Program-made: the position numbers and the translations under genes
Notes under the pieces: generated by a model
The model's database searches: none
Told to the model about the DNA's origin: nothing
Seen by the model: only the letters and a program-made list of their open reading frames with translations
Shown here: positions 1-11,224 of the stretch, one piece after another
How the letters are laid out: every line of letters begins with the position of its first letter
Position numbering within the stretch: position 1 is the stretch's first letter
Assembly (NCBI RefSeq): GCF_032405125.1
Contig: NC_091092.1
Location: 9,340,501 to 9,404,500, forward strand
Direction: 5' to 3'
Origin: Capricornis sumatraensis
Lineage: Eukaryota; Chordata; Mammalia; Artiodactyla; Bovidae
Length of the DNA: 64,000 nucleotides

Positions 1-1130
1 AGAAGTGAGATTCAACTGTAACTCTAGGCCAAGGCAACAGGAGCTGAAGTTAAATTTGGTTTTGCTTAGCCACACCGAAATGGATCTGAATGTAGGGCAG
101 AGACAGAAATATACTCTTGAGATGATTTTTTATTATGTAAAAGTAAGTAAATGTGTATCTATGCTTATGTAACTATGTCTGTGTATGTGAATGTGCATGT
201 AATTATTGGGAGGAAATGAGATTTTACTGAAAATATCTGGGAAAAAGAGAAACCCTGAATGCTTGTTGGCTTATTCTAAACCTGACTGTGATCCATGGAA
301 AAAAAAAAAAAACACAACTTTTTTTATCTGAGCATTGAGTTAAATATAATTCCAATACGTTGTACATTGAAGAATGCTTACTGAATATTAGTCCAGCCCA
401 CATTCCTTCAAGTGTGTAGCCACTATGACCTAAATAAAGGCAGAAGTATTATTAGTCTATTAATTCTAAAACAGTATAATATGATAAGCTTATATTGCAA
501 CTATTTATATTTTTCTTCAGGTGAAAAGAGAACTGAAGAATGTAACTTGTTTATAAGCTTTAGTAAGGAACTTGGATTTTTTTTTTCTTATTAATATCAA
601 ATTTATTTTATTCCATTTCTGAAACAAGATATTTACTTGATTTTTAAAAAGCTCAATTGTTTTTTCTGATCATTATTAACATGCATATTAATTGCAAAAA
701 TAAATCAGAAAATACAGAAAAGTGCAAGGAAGAAAATGTGCTAATGGAAAGAAAAGAAAGAAAAAGAGAAGAAAAACTAAACAGTCATTTTAAAAATGTG
801 GAGATTGCTCTAATGGAACTGCTGCTGGTCACTTTAATAAGGCCTATCTTCTATAAGATAAAGTTTCTTCCAATGAAAATACTGGAGCTGAGAACCAAGA
901 CTAGGCCCATGTAGAAGTCAGAGTGGCCAGACACTGTGTCCTTCTAGCAATGATTCTCTGTTGAGATAAAATACTGAGATGGACAAGTTCTCTTGATTAA
1001 AACATAAATCCTGTGTTTGAGTTACATCTGTGAAAAAATGGCAGATTAGGAAACACCAAAAGTCCTTCTCTTCACAAAAAAACAAACTGTCAAACACTGT
1101 CAAAATCAACTTTATAAGAACTCTGGAAAC
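1..1130. other. AT-rich intergenic sequence
   Basis: No exon, RNA gene or named repeat was recognised with confidence. There is an A-run of about 15 bases at 299-313. The right part may already belong to the L1 that follows. Confidence 0.5.
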
Positions 1131-1462
1131 AAAAGTTTATAGCAACTGTAGTTGAGTGACATCACCAAAAATGGCAGAATAGGGAACTCCAGGGTTGTAT
1201 CTACACAAAAACAAATAAGACATCAAAATCTGTCAAGCTTTGCAGAATTCTAGAATCTAATTAAAAAATACAACAAACAGTGGAAAGTTTAGTGAAGAAA
1301 AAAGTGGTTACATTGCAGTAAGAGTGCTCTGGTGCTTTCAATCACCTGCCTACCAACTCTTCACTCCCCAGGTCAGTGACAGCAATGAAGAATGACGTCC
1401 TGCACTCTTGGCGCAGGTTGATATTGCCAGAATGAGTAATACAGACCTTGTTCCCAAACATT

Positions 1463-1673
1463 ATGGGTTTCCCTAGTGGCTCAGATGGTAAAGCATCTGC
1501 CTGCAATGTGGGAGACCCGGGTTTGATCCTTGGGTCAGGAAGATCCGCTGGAGAAGGAAATGGCAACCCACCTCAGTACTCTTGCCTGGAAAATTCCATG
1601 GATGGAAGATCCTGGTGGGCTACAGTCAATGGGGCTGCATAGAGTCCGACACGACTGAGCGACTTCCCTTTCT
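1463..1673 (+). mobile_element. Bov-tA SINE
   Basis: The tRNA-like head (GGTTTCCCTAGTGGCTCAG) and the tail ending in GACACGACTGAGCGACTTCC identify it. It is flanked by a 12-bp direct repeat TTCCCAAACATT (1451-1462 and 1674-1685). Confidence 0.9.
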
Positions 1674-2251
1674 TTCCCAAACATTGTGATTGTTTCAACC
1701 TGACTAGTGGCTGTCTGGTATAAGGACCTGACTTTATTTCACCTGAATTAGAGCATTCCCATGGCTTCCTCGGTGGCTTTTGCCAAAAGCATTTAAAAGG
1801 AAGTGTTGTCTGGAGTAGCCCAGGGAAAGGGATAACAGTAGGGATAGGAAATAGACAGCTTGAAAAGCCTGGAAAAAGGAAGTTCGGAAAGAAAATGTTC
1901 CAACAGTTTTCATGTATACCAGCGAGTTGAGAAAGCTACATGTATACCAACAGCTGGACTCGTTCAAAAAAGGCTGTGAGAAGATCTAAGTTTTTACCTC
2001 TGCCTGATCTTCAGGATTTGTGCAAACAGGAACTGACAGTTAAGGCAGAGTTCTAAATGTAGTGGCTAAGCATTTATACAGTCCCCAAACACACAGCCAA
2101 TCTACAAACGTTGGTAGAGTACTTTTTTCTTTCTCATTTTTCCTTTCTGTATTTCTTTTCTCGACTCCAAGCAATTAAGCAAATTCTGTCAGAATACTAG
2201 TTGACCACTCAGTTAATGGAACACAAACCTGACTGGCCACATTACACACTA

Positions 2252-5200
2252 CAGTAGTTCCCCCCTTACCTATGAAGGATATGTTCCAACACCCCTAGTG
2301 ACCAAATCCTATACATACTATGTTTTTTCCTATACATACATATTTATGATAAAGTTTAATTTATAAATTAGGCAGAGTGAGAGATTAACAATAATAATAA
2401 AATCAAACATTTATAACAGTATGCTGTAATAAGAGTTATGTGAATGTGGTCTCTCTCTCTCTCAAAATACCATATTTTACAAACTTAACACCTTTTCCAT
2501 TTTAACCAAGCCCTTATCATGCACTGTGGCCATAACTTTTCATAGTTTGAGGTGCAACAGCAAAGGTATCATGAATTTCTTTTTCCTTCTTCATGATTTC
2601 ACAGATAGAAGATTTGTTCTGTCGATCTTACCAACCTCAGCAGACATTTTTTTTCTCTTCTTATTAAGTCAAGAACTTTCACTTTTTTACTTAAAGGAAG
2701 AACTTTAAAGCTTCTTTTTGGCATATCTGAATTGCTAGCATCATTACTCTTATGCCTTGAGGCCATTATTAAGTAAAATAAGGGTTATTTGAACATAAGC
2801 ACTGTAATGCCCTGACAGGTAATCTGATAACCAAGAGGGCTACTAAGTGACTTATAGGCAGGATATGTTGGACAAAGAGATGATTCATGTCTCAAGTGAG
2901 ATAAGATGGGAAAATGAGATTTCACCATGCTACTCAGAACAGAATGTGATCCACTGGAGAAGGGAATGGCAAGCCACTTCAGTATTCTTGCCTTGAGAAT
3001 CCAATGAACAATATGAAAGGGCAAAAAGATAGGACACTGAAAGAGGAACTCCCCAGGTCGGTAGGTGCCCAATATACTACTGTAGATCAGTGGAGAAATA
3101 ACTCCAAAAAGAATGAAGGGATGGAGCCAAAGCAAAAACAACACCCAGTTTTGGATGGGACTGGTAATAGAAGCAAGGTTCGATGCTGTAAAGAACAATA
3201 TTGCATAGGAACCTGGAATGTTAGGTCCATGAATCAAGGCAAATTGGAAGTGGTCAAATAGGAGATGACAAGAGTGAACACAACATTCTAGGAATCAGCG
3301 AACTAAGATGATGGACTGGAATGGGTGAATTTAACTCAGATGACCATTATATCTACTACTGTGGGCAGGAATCCGTCAGAAGAAATGGAGTAGCCATCAT
3401 GGTCAACAAAAGAGTCCAAAATGCAGTACTTGGATGCAATCTCAAAAACGACAGAATGATCTCTCTTCGTTTCCAAGGCAAACCATCACATAATTCAAGT
3501 CTATGCCCCGACCAGTAACACTAAAGAAGCTGAAGTTGAATAGATCTATGAAGACCTACAAGACCTTTTAGCACTAACACCCCAAAAAGATGTCCTTTTC
3601 ACTATAGGGGACTGGAATGCAAAAGTAGGAAGTCAAGAAACACCTGGAGTAACAGGCAAATTTGGCCTTGGAGTACAGAATGAAGCAGGGCAAAGGCTAA
3701 TAGAGTTCTGCCAAGAGAACGCACTGGTTATAGCAAACACCCTCTTCCAGCAACACAAGAGAAGACTCTACACATGGACATCACCAGATGGTCGACACCA
3801 AAATCAGATTGATTATATTCTTTGCAGCCAAAGATGGAGAAGCTCTATATAGTCAACAAAAACAAGACTGGGAGCTGACTGTGGCTCAGATCATGAACTC
3901 CTTATTGCCAAATTCAGACTTAAATTGAAGAAAGTGAAGAAAACCACTAGACCATTCAGGTATGACCTAAATCAAATCCCTTATGATTATACAGTGGAAG
4001 TGAGAGATAGATTTTAGGAACTAGATCTGATAGAGTGCCTGATGAACTATGGATGGAGGTTCGTGACATTGTACAGGAGATGGGAATCAAGACCATGCCC
4101 AAGATAAAGAAATGCAATAAAACAAAATGGCTGTCTGAGGAGGCCTTACAAATAGCTGAGAAAAGAAGTGAAGTGAAAAGCAAAGGAGAAAAGGAAAGAT
4201 ATAAGCATCTGAATGGAGAGTTCCAAAGAATAGCAAGGAGAGATAAGAAAGCCTTCCTCAGAGATCAATGCAAAGAAATAGAGGAAAAGAACAGAATGGG
4301 AAAGACTAGAGATCTCTTCAAGAAAGTTAGAGATACCAAGGGAACATTTCATGCAAAGATGGGCTCATTAAAGGACAGAAATGGTATGGACCTAACAGAA
4401 GCAGAAGATATTAAGAAGAGGTGACAAAAATACACAGAAGAACTGTACAAAAAAGATCTTCATGACCCAGATAATCATGATGGTGTGATCACTCACCTAG
4501 AGCCAGACATCCTGGAATGTGAAGTCGAGTGGGCCTTAGAAAGCATCACTATGAACAAAGCTAGTGGAGGTGATGGAATTCCAGTTGAGCTATTTCAAAT
4601 CCTGAAAGATGATGCTGTGAAAGTGCTGCACTCAATATGCCAGCAAATTTGGAAAACTCAGCAGTGGCCACAGGACTGGAAAAGGTCAGTTTTCATTCTA
4701 ATTCCAAAGAAAGGCAATGCCAAAGAATGCTCAAACTACCACACAATTACACTCATCTCACACGCTAGTAAAGTGATGCTTAAAATTCTCCAAGCCAGGC
4801 TTTAGCAATATGTTAACCATGAACTTCCAGTTGTTCAAGCTGGTTTTAGAAAAGGCAGAGGAACCAGAGATCAAATTGCCAACATCTGCTGATCATCAAA
4901 AAAGCAAGAGAGTTCCAGAAAAACATCTATTTCTGCTTTATTGACTATGCCAAAGCCTTTGACTGTGTGGATCACAATAAACTGTGGAAGATTCTGGAAG
5001 AGGTGGGAATACCAGACCACCTGACCTGCCTCTTGAGAAACCTATATGCAGGTCAGGAAGCAACAGTTAGAACTGGACATGGAACAACAGACTGGTTCCA
5101 AATAGGTACAGGAGTACATCAAGGCTGTTTATTGTCACCCTACTTATTTAACTTACATGCAGAGAACATCATGAGAAATGCTAGGCTGTAGGAAGCGCAA

Positions 5201-6138
5201 GCTGGAATCACGGTTGCTGGGAGAATTATCAATAACCTTAGATATGCAGATGACACCACCCTTATGGCAGAAAGTGAAGGAGAGAGCCTCTTGATGAAAG
5301 TGAAAGAGAAAAATTGGCTTAAAGCTCAACATTCAGAAAACGATCATGGCCTCCAGCCCCATCACTTCATGGCAAATAGATGAGCAAACAGTGGAAACAG
5401 TGGCTGACTTTATTTTTCTGGGCTCCAAAATCACTGCAGATGGTGATTGCAGCCATGAAATTAAAAGACGCTTACTCCTTGGAAGGAAAGTTATGACCAA
5501 CCTAGTTAGCATATTAAAAAGCAGAGACATTACTTTGCCAACAAAGGTCTGTCTAGTCAAGGCTATGGTTTTTCCAGTAGTCATGTATGGATGTGAGAGT
5601 TGGACTGTGAAGAAAGCTGATCACTGAAGAATTGATGCTTTTGAACTGTGGTGTTGGAAAAGAGTCTTGAGAGTCCCTTGGATTGCAAGGAGATCCAACC
5701 AGTCCATCCTAAAGGAGATCAGTCCTGGGTGTTCATTGGAAGGACTGATGCTGAAGCTGAAACTCCAATACTTTGGCCACCTGATGCAAAGAGGTGACTC
5801 ATTGGAAAAGTCCCTGATGCTGGGAAAGATTGAGGGCAGGAGAAGGGGACGACAGAGGATGAGATGGCTGGATGGCATAACTGACTTGATGGACATGAAT
5901 TTGGGTAGACTCCAGGAGTTGGTAATGGACAGAGAAGCCTGGCGTGCTGTGGTTCATGGGGTCGCAAAGAGTCGGACATGACTGAGTGACTGAACTGAAC
6001 TGAACTCAGAACAGTGTGTAATTTAAAACCCATGAATTGTTTATTTCTGGAATTTTCCATTTAATATTTTCAGATCATGGCTGATTATGGGTAACTGAAA
6101 CCATGGAGAATGAAACTTAGCATATGGGGGAACTAATG
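2252..6138. mobile_element. Tigger/MER44-like DNA transposon fragment split by BovB
   Basis: The left end CAGTAGTTCCCCCCTTACC at 2252 and the right end GGGGGAACTAATG ending at 6138 are inverted copies, and both abut TA, the target duplication of TcMar elements. The element's own DNA is 2252-2942 and 6015-6138; the middle is a BovB LINE. No intact transposase frame is present. Confidence 0.7.
2943..6003 (+). mobile_element. BovB (RTE) LINE, nearly full length, inactivated
   Basis: About 3.06 kb with BovB landmarks in order: an endonuclease start (GTWNVRSM at ~3212), an endonuclease core with QIDYILCS-type motif near 3810, and a reverse transcriptase with DYAKAFDCVDH near 4945, TGVHQGCLLSPYLFN near 5115 and a YADD catalytic box near 5245. 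It ends with AVVHGVAKSRT and a short TGAAC repeat tail. Stops and frameshifts cut the frame into at least seven pieces, so it cannot move. An 11-bp target duplication ACTCAGAACAG flanks it (2932-2942 and 6004-6014). Confidence 0.93.
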
Positions 6139-6490
6139 TAGAGATTTTACAAAATAGTTTAGAAATATCATTCAACAAACACAAGCCACAATACGGATCA
6201 TAAATACACCCCGAGGAAGGGGAACAATCATATTTCAAAAGTTACCATGTTGTAACATTCAAAATATTCAATTCTCAACAAAAATTATAAGACAGGCAAA
6301 GAAAGAAGAAAGAATGGCACATTCACAGGAAACAAAAGAGAAATTAATAGAAACTGTCCCTAAAGGAGCTGAGAATAAGAGTAGACAAAGAGTTTAAGAC
6401 TTTAAATCAACTGTATTCAATATGCCTAAAGAACTTAAGGAAACCAAGAACAAAGAATTAAAGGAAACAGTAGGACAATGTCACATAAAG

Positions 6491-6773
6491 CTGCTGCTGC
6501 TGCTGCTGCTGCTAAGTCGCTTCAGTCGTGTGTGACTCTGTGCGACCCCATAGACGGCAGCCCACCAGGCTCCGCTGTCCCTGGGATTCTCCAGGCAAGA
6601 ACACTGGAGTGGGTTACCATTTCCTTCTCCAATGCATGAAAGTGAAAAGTGAAACTGAAGTCGCTCAGTTGTGTCCACCTCTTAGGGACCCCATGGACTG
6701 CAGTCTACCAGGCTCCTCTGTCCATGGGGTTTTCCAGGCAAGAGTACTGCAGTGGGGTGCCATTGCCTTTTCC
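6491..6773 (-). mobile_element. Bov-A2 SINE (dimer)
   Basis: Starts with a (CTG)n run, followed by two Bov-A monomers. Flanked by GTCACATAAAG at 6480-6490 and 6774-6784. Confidence 0.88.
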
Positions 6774-7002
6774 AGTCACATAAAGCAGAGAATATCAATA
6801 AAGAGATATAAATTATAAAAAGGAATCAAAAAGAAAGTCTGGAGTTGAAAAGTACAACTGAAGTAACAAATAAAAATTCCACTAGAGAAGAGAGTTTTTA
6901 GCAAGATTTGAGGAAGAAGAATCAATGAAATTGAAGATAGATTAATCCATATTATCCACTCTGAAAAGCAGAAAAATAATGAAGAAAAATTAATAGAGCC
7001 TA

Positions 7003-7215
7003 GGGCTTCCCTGGTGGCTCAGATGGTAAAGCGTCTGCCTGCAATGTGGGAGACCTGGGTTTGATTCCTGGGTCGGGAAGATCCCCTGGAGAAGGAAATG
7101 GCAACCCACTCCAGCACTCTTGCCTGGAAAATCCCATGGACGGAGGAGCCTGATAGGCTACAGTCCATGGGGTCGCAAAGAGTCAGACACGACTGAGCGA
7201 CTTCAGTTTCAGTTT
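7003..7215 (+). mobile_element. Bov-tA SINE
   Basis: A full tRNA-like head (GGGCTTCCCTGGTGGCTCAG) and a body ending in GACACGACTGAGCGACTTC. Confidence 0.9.
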
Positions 7216-8109
7216 CAAGAAACTGATGAGACACTATCAGCCATATTAACATATGAAAAATGGGATTCCTGGATGGAAGGAAGAGAAATAAAAGGGAATA
7301 AAAAACATTTAAAGAAGTAATAAATGACTGATAACCTCCAAAATTTGATGAAAGTCATGAATCTATATATACACCAAGAAGCTAACAGCTTCCAAGCATG
7401 GTAAATTCATGAGATCCACACTGATACACATTATAGTCAAATGGTCAAAATACAAAGCCAAAGAGAGAAGTTTGAAATATCACAGAAAGAACTGACTTAT
7501 AATGTGTATGAAAGCCTCAATAAGATTAACAGCCTATTTCTCTTCAGAAGCCATGAAGGCCAGAAGACAATGAGGTCATATATTCACAGTGCTGAAAGAA
7601 AAAAACTGTCAAGTAAGAATCCTATATGTGGTCAAACTATCATTCAAAAAAGGGTAGAAATTAAGATATTTCCAGATAAGCAAAAACTGAGAGAGTTTAT
7701 TACTAGTAAACCTGCCCTACAAGAAATGCTAAAACTCATCCTTCAGGCTGAAATGAAAAAAAACACTAGAGCATAACTGAAAGCCATATGAAGAAACAAT
7801 GAACAACACAAAGATAGCTACAGAGGTAAACGTATAGGCCAGTATTATTGCATTTTTCATTTGTAACAAAGATGGGGGACAGGGCTATATAGAAGTAGTT
7901 TTTGCATGCCTATCAATTTAAATTAGATTATTGTAACTTTAGGATGTTAAATGTCTTCCCCATGGTAACCACTAAGAAAATATCTATAGAATGTACACAA
8001 AAGGAAATGAGAAGGGAACCTAAATGTGTCACTACACAAAATCAACCAAACACAAAGGGAAATGAGGGATAAAAAAGCTATAAGACATATAGAAAACAAA
8101 TAGCAAAAT

Positions 8110-8953
8110 AGCAGAAATTATTTATTTTTCCTGAGGAGTAAGGGATCTGAGCTCCACACCAGGCACTCTAACTCTGATCCTGCACAGGAGAGAAAAGACC
8201 CTCAAAGTCCTGGCTTCGAAAACAAATGGGTAATAATCCAGGAAAACTGTAAAACTACAGAGAACAGAAACCCACCCTTGAAGGGCTCATGTGTAACCAT
8301 AACCCTGGCACAACAGGAGGATGCAAGAAACCCACATAGGGGACATCCCTTGAGTGCCTGGCTCTGGTGACCAGGTGGGACTGCACTTCTGGGCCCCACA
8401 CACATCTACGTAAGGCCATTCATTCAAGATTGCGAGAGGTAACCAATTTACTAATACATAGAAACAAACGCAGAGAGTTGGGCAAAAGAAGAAAGAGATT
8501 GTTCCAATAGAAAGAACATGACAAAATCTCAGAAAAAGCACTAAACGAAATGGAGATAAGCAGTCTACCTCATAAAGAGTTCAAAGTAATGGACATAAAG
8601 ATGCTTACCAAACTCAGGGAAAGAATGGACAAACACAGTAAGAACCTCAACAAAGAGACAGAAAATGTAAGAAAATACCAACAGAACTACCAAGTGACCC
8701 AGCTATTCCACTTGTGGTTATTTTCTGAATGGGACAGAAACACTAATTTGAAAAGGTACATGCACCCCTGTGTTCACTGCAACATTATTTACAGTAGCCA
8801 ACCTAAGTGTCCATCAGTGTATGAATGGATAAGGAAGATGTTGAATATATATACAATGGAATACTACTCAGTCACAAAAACGTTGAAATCCTGCCATTTG
8901 TGACAACATGGATGGACCTTGAGGGTATTATGCTACATGTATAAACATATATT
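8110..8953 (+). mobile_element. L1 LINE with ORF1 start joined to the ORF2 end
   Basis: 8110-8696 is a plus-strand L1 5' region whose frame from 8550 encodes KEFKVMDIKMLTKLRERMDK, the N-terminal part of an L1 ORF1. At about 8697 it passes straight into the L1 3' end (PSVYEWIRKMLNIYTMEYYS). The whole middle of the element is missing. Confidence 0.65.
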
Positions 8954-8989
8954 CTGAGATTTCACCATGCTACTGAGAACAGTGTACAA

Positions 8990-10745
8990 TATATACATAT
9001 ATATTCTTTTTCAGATTCTTTTCCATTATAGGTTATTATAAGATATTGAATATAGTTCCCTGTTCTATATAGTAGGTTCTTATTGTTTATTTTATGTATA
9101 GTAGGGTATATCTGTTAATCCCAGGTGCCTAATTTATTCTTCCCCTCCCTTTCTCTTTTGGTAACCGTAAGTTTGTTTTCTTTGTCTGTAATCTACTTCT
9201 GTTTTGTAAATATATTTCTATCATTTTTTAGAGTCCACGTCTAAGTGATATAATGATATTTGTCTTTCTCTGACTTCACTAGTAGGATAATCCTAGGTCC
9301 ATCCATCTTGCTGCAAATGGCACTATTTCATTCGTTTTCATGACCAAGTAATAGTCCATCACATATATATTGACATTTATGTTGCTTGTTATTTATGTCT
9401 TGGTTACTGTAATAATAGTGCTGCTATGAACATTGGGGTGCATGTATCTTTTCAGATTTAGAGTTTTCATCTTTTCCAAATATATTCCCAGGAGTGGGGT
9501 TGCTGGATCATGTGGTAACTGTGTGCATGCGTGTGTGCTCAGTTGCTTCAGTTGTGTCCAGTTCTTTCTGACCCCATGGACTGTAGCCCGCCAGGCTCCT
9601 CTGTCCATGGGATTCTCCAGGAAAGAATACCAGAGTGGGTTGCCATGCCCTCCTCCAGGGGATCTCCTCAACCCAGGAATCAAACCCACATCTCCTGCAT
9701 TGTGGGCAGATTCTTTACCTCTGAGCCACCTGGAAAGCCCCGTATGATCACTCACTTTCAGCTTTTAAAAGAACTTCCATGCTGTTCTCCATAGTGGCCA
9801 CACCACTTATTCCCACCAACAGTGCAAGAGATTTCTCATTTCTCCACACCCTCTCCAGCATTTATTTTTTGTTTTTTTGCTTCCTTTTGTTTATTTGTTT
9901 TTTGACAATAACAGAAAATCTGACATTTATTGCTAGTGAAAAACCAGGATAATATTTAATAGATTTAATTCTCTTTTGAAAAATTCAGAAAACTGAGGTT
10001 TCCCTAAAGGAAAATGAATCACATTCAGAATGTTTTTTAAGCATTCTGTTAAATTCCTTGAATTTCTGCTTATAACTCTGTCCTTGGGGAGTACAGATGG
10101 AACTAGCAGATGATAACAACATTTATTATTTATAGACTTTTTGATGATGGCCATTCTGGCCAGTATGAGGTGGCACCATGCTCATTGTATTTGTGATTTT
10201 CAGTTCTCTAATAATTAGTGATTTTGAGCATGTTTTCATGTGCCTATTGACCATCTAGGAGATGGTCTTTGGAGAAATGTCTATTTAGGTCTTCTGCTCA
10301 TTTTTTATATTGAGCTTGGAAGTTGTTTTCATATTTTGGAAAATAATCCTTTGTCAGTCACATTGTTTGCAAATATTTTCTACTATTCCGTAGGTTGTCT
10401 TTTCATTTTGTTTATGGTTTCCTTTGCTGTGCAAAAGTGTATGTGTTTAATTAGGTCTCATTTGTTTATCTTTGTTTTCATTTTCTAGGAGATGGATCCA
10501 CAAAAATAAAGCTGTGACTTATGTCAAAGAGTGTTCTGCCTATGTTTTCCTCTAGGAGTTTTATAGTATCCAGTGTTATATTTAGGTTTTAATCCATTTT
10601 GAGTTATTTTTGTGTATGGTATTAGAGAATGTTCTAATTTAATTATTTTACATGCAGCTGTCCAGTTTCCCCAGCAGCACTTATTGAAAAGACTATCTTT
10701 TCTCCAGTGTATATTCTTGCCTCCTTTGTTGTATATTAATTGATA
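8990..10745 (-). mobile_element. L1 LINE 3' part, antisense
   Basis: Reads as the reverse complement of L1 3'UTR and ORF2 C-terminal sequence, with the 3' end at about 8990. A Bov-tA sits at 9530-9741. The 5' break at about 10745 abuts an L1 in the other orientation. Confidence 0.7.
9530..9741 (-). mobile_element. Bov-tA SINE
   Basis: The reverse complement of a Bov-tA: CTCAGTTGCTTCAGTTGTG at the left and GAGCCACCTGGAAAGCCCC at the right. Confidence 0.88.
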
Positions 10746-11220
10746 TGGTCAGTTGATTTTCCACATGAGTGCCAAGACCATTCAATAGGGGAAAGGACAA
10801 TCTCTTTGACAAATGATTTTGTGAAAACTGGATAAGATGTCCACATACAGAAAGATGAAGTTGGACCTTTACTTTACACCACATATAAAAATTAGTTCAA
10901 AATGAATCAAAGATCTAAATATAAGACACAAAACTATAAAACTTGTAGACGAAAACATAGGGGAAATCTTCATGATATTGGTTTCAGTAACAATTTCTTG
11001 GATATAACACCAAAGGTACAGGGAACAAAAGAAAAAATAAATTAGATGCCATAAAAACTAAAAAAAAAATGTGTGTCAAAGGATTCTATCATGATTATGA
11101 AATAGTAATCCACAGAATGGAGGAAAATATTTTCAAAGCATATATATGATAAGTGATTAGTTTCTAGAATATATAAAGAATGCCTACAACTCACCAACAG
11201 CAAAAAATAAAAACCAACCA
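10745..11220 (+). mobile_element. L1 LINE ORF2 fragment
   Basis: Sense L1 ORF2 C-terminal region beginning GTGCCAAGACCATTCAATAG. Many stops are present. It forms a diverged inverted repeat with the antisense L1 just to the left. Confidence 0.65.
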
Positions 11221-11224
11221 ACTC

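Larger units (their letters stand above)
1140..8000 (+). mobile_element. Old L1 LINE, 5'UTR and ORF1-like region, broken by later insertions
   Basis: Pieces at about 1140-1462, 1674-2250, 6141-6479, 6785-7002 and 7216-8000 read as one plus-strand L1. The first has the L1 5'UTR hallmark (a GTGACATCACC, AAAATGGCAGAATAGG stretch near 1157-1185). The last encodes a frame at 7441-7776 with DKQKLREFI and KPALQEMLK, as in old L1M ORF1-type proteins. The gaps are filled by two Bov-tA copies, one Bov-A2 and a Tigger-like transposon. Family-level naming is uncertain. Confidence 0.6.

Noticed and set aside
4485..5981. Reverse-transcriptase-like frames as a possible domesticated gene
   Set aside because: The frame is broken many times and the element has a normal BovB tail and target duplication, so it is a dead LINE.
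6528..6818. Repeated frames with SVRPHRRQPTRL and SCPTLCDPMDCSLPGSS motifs across the window
   Set aside because: They are translations of Bov-A2 and Bov-tA SINEs, not proteins.
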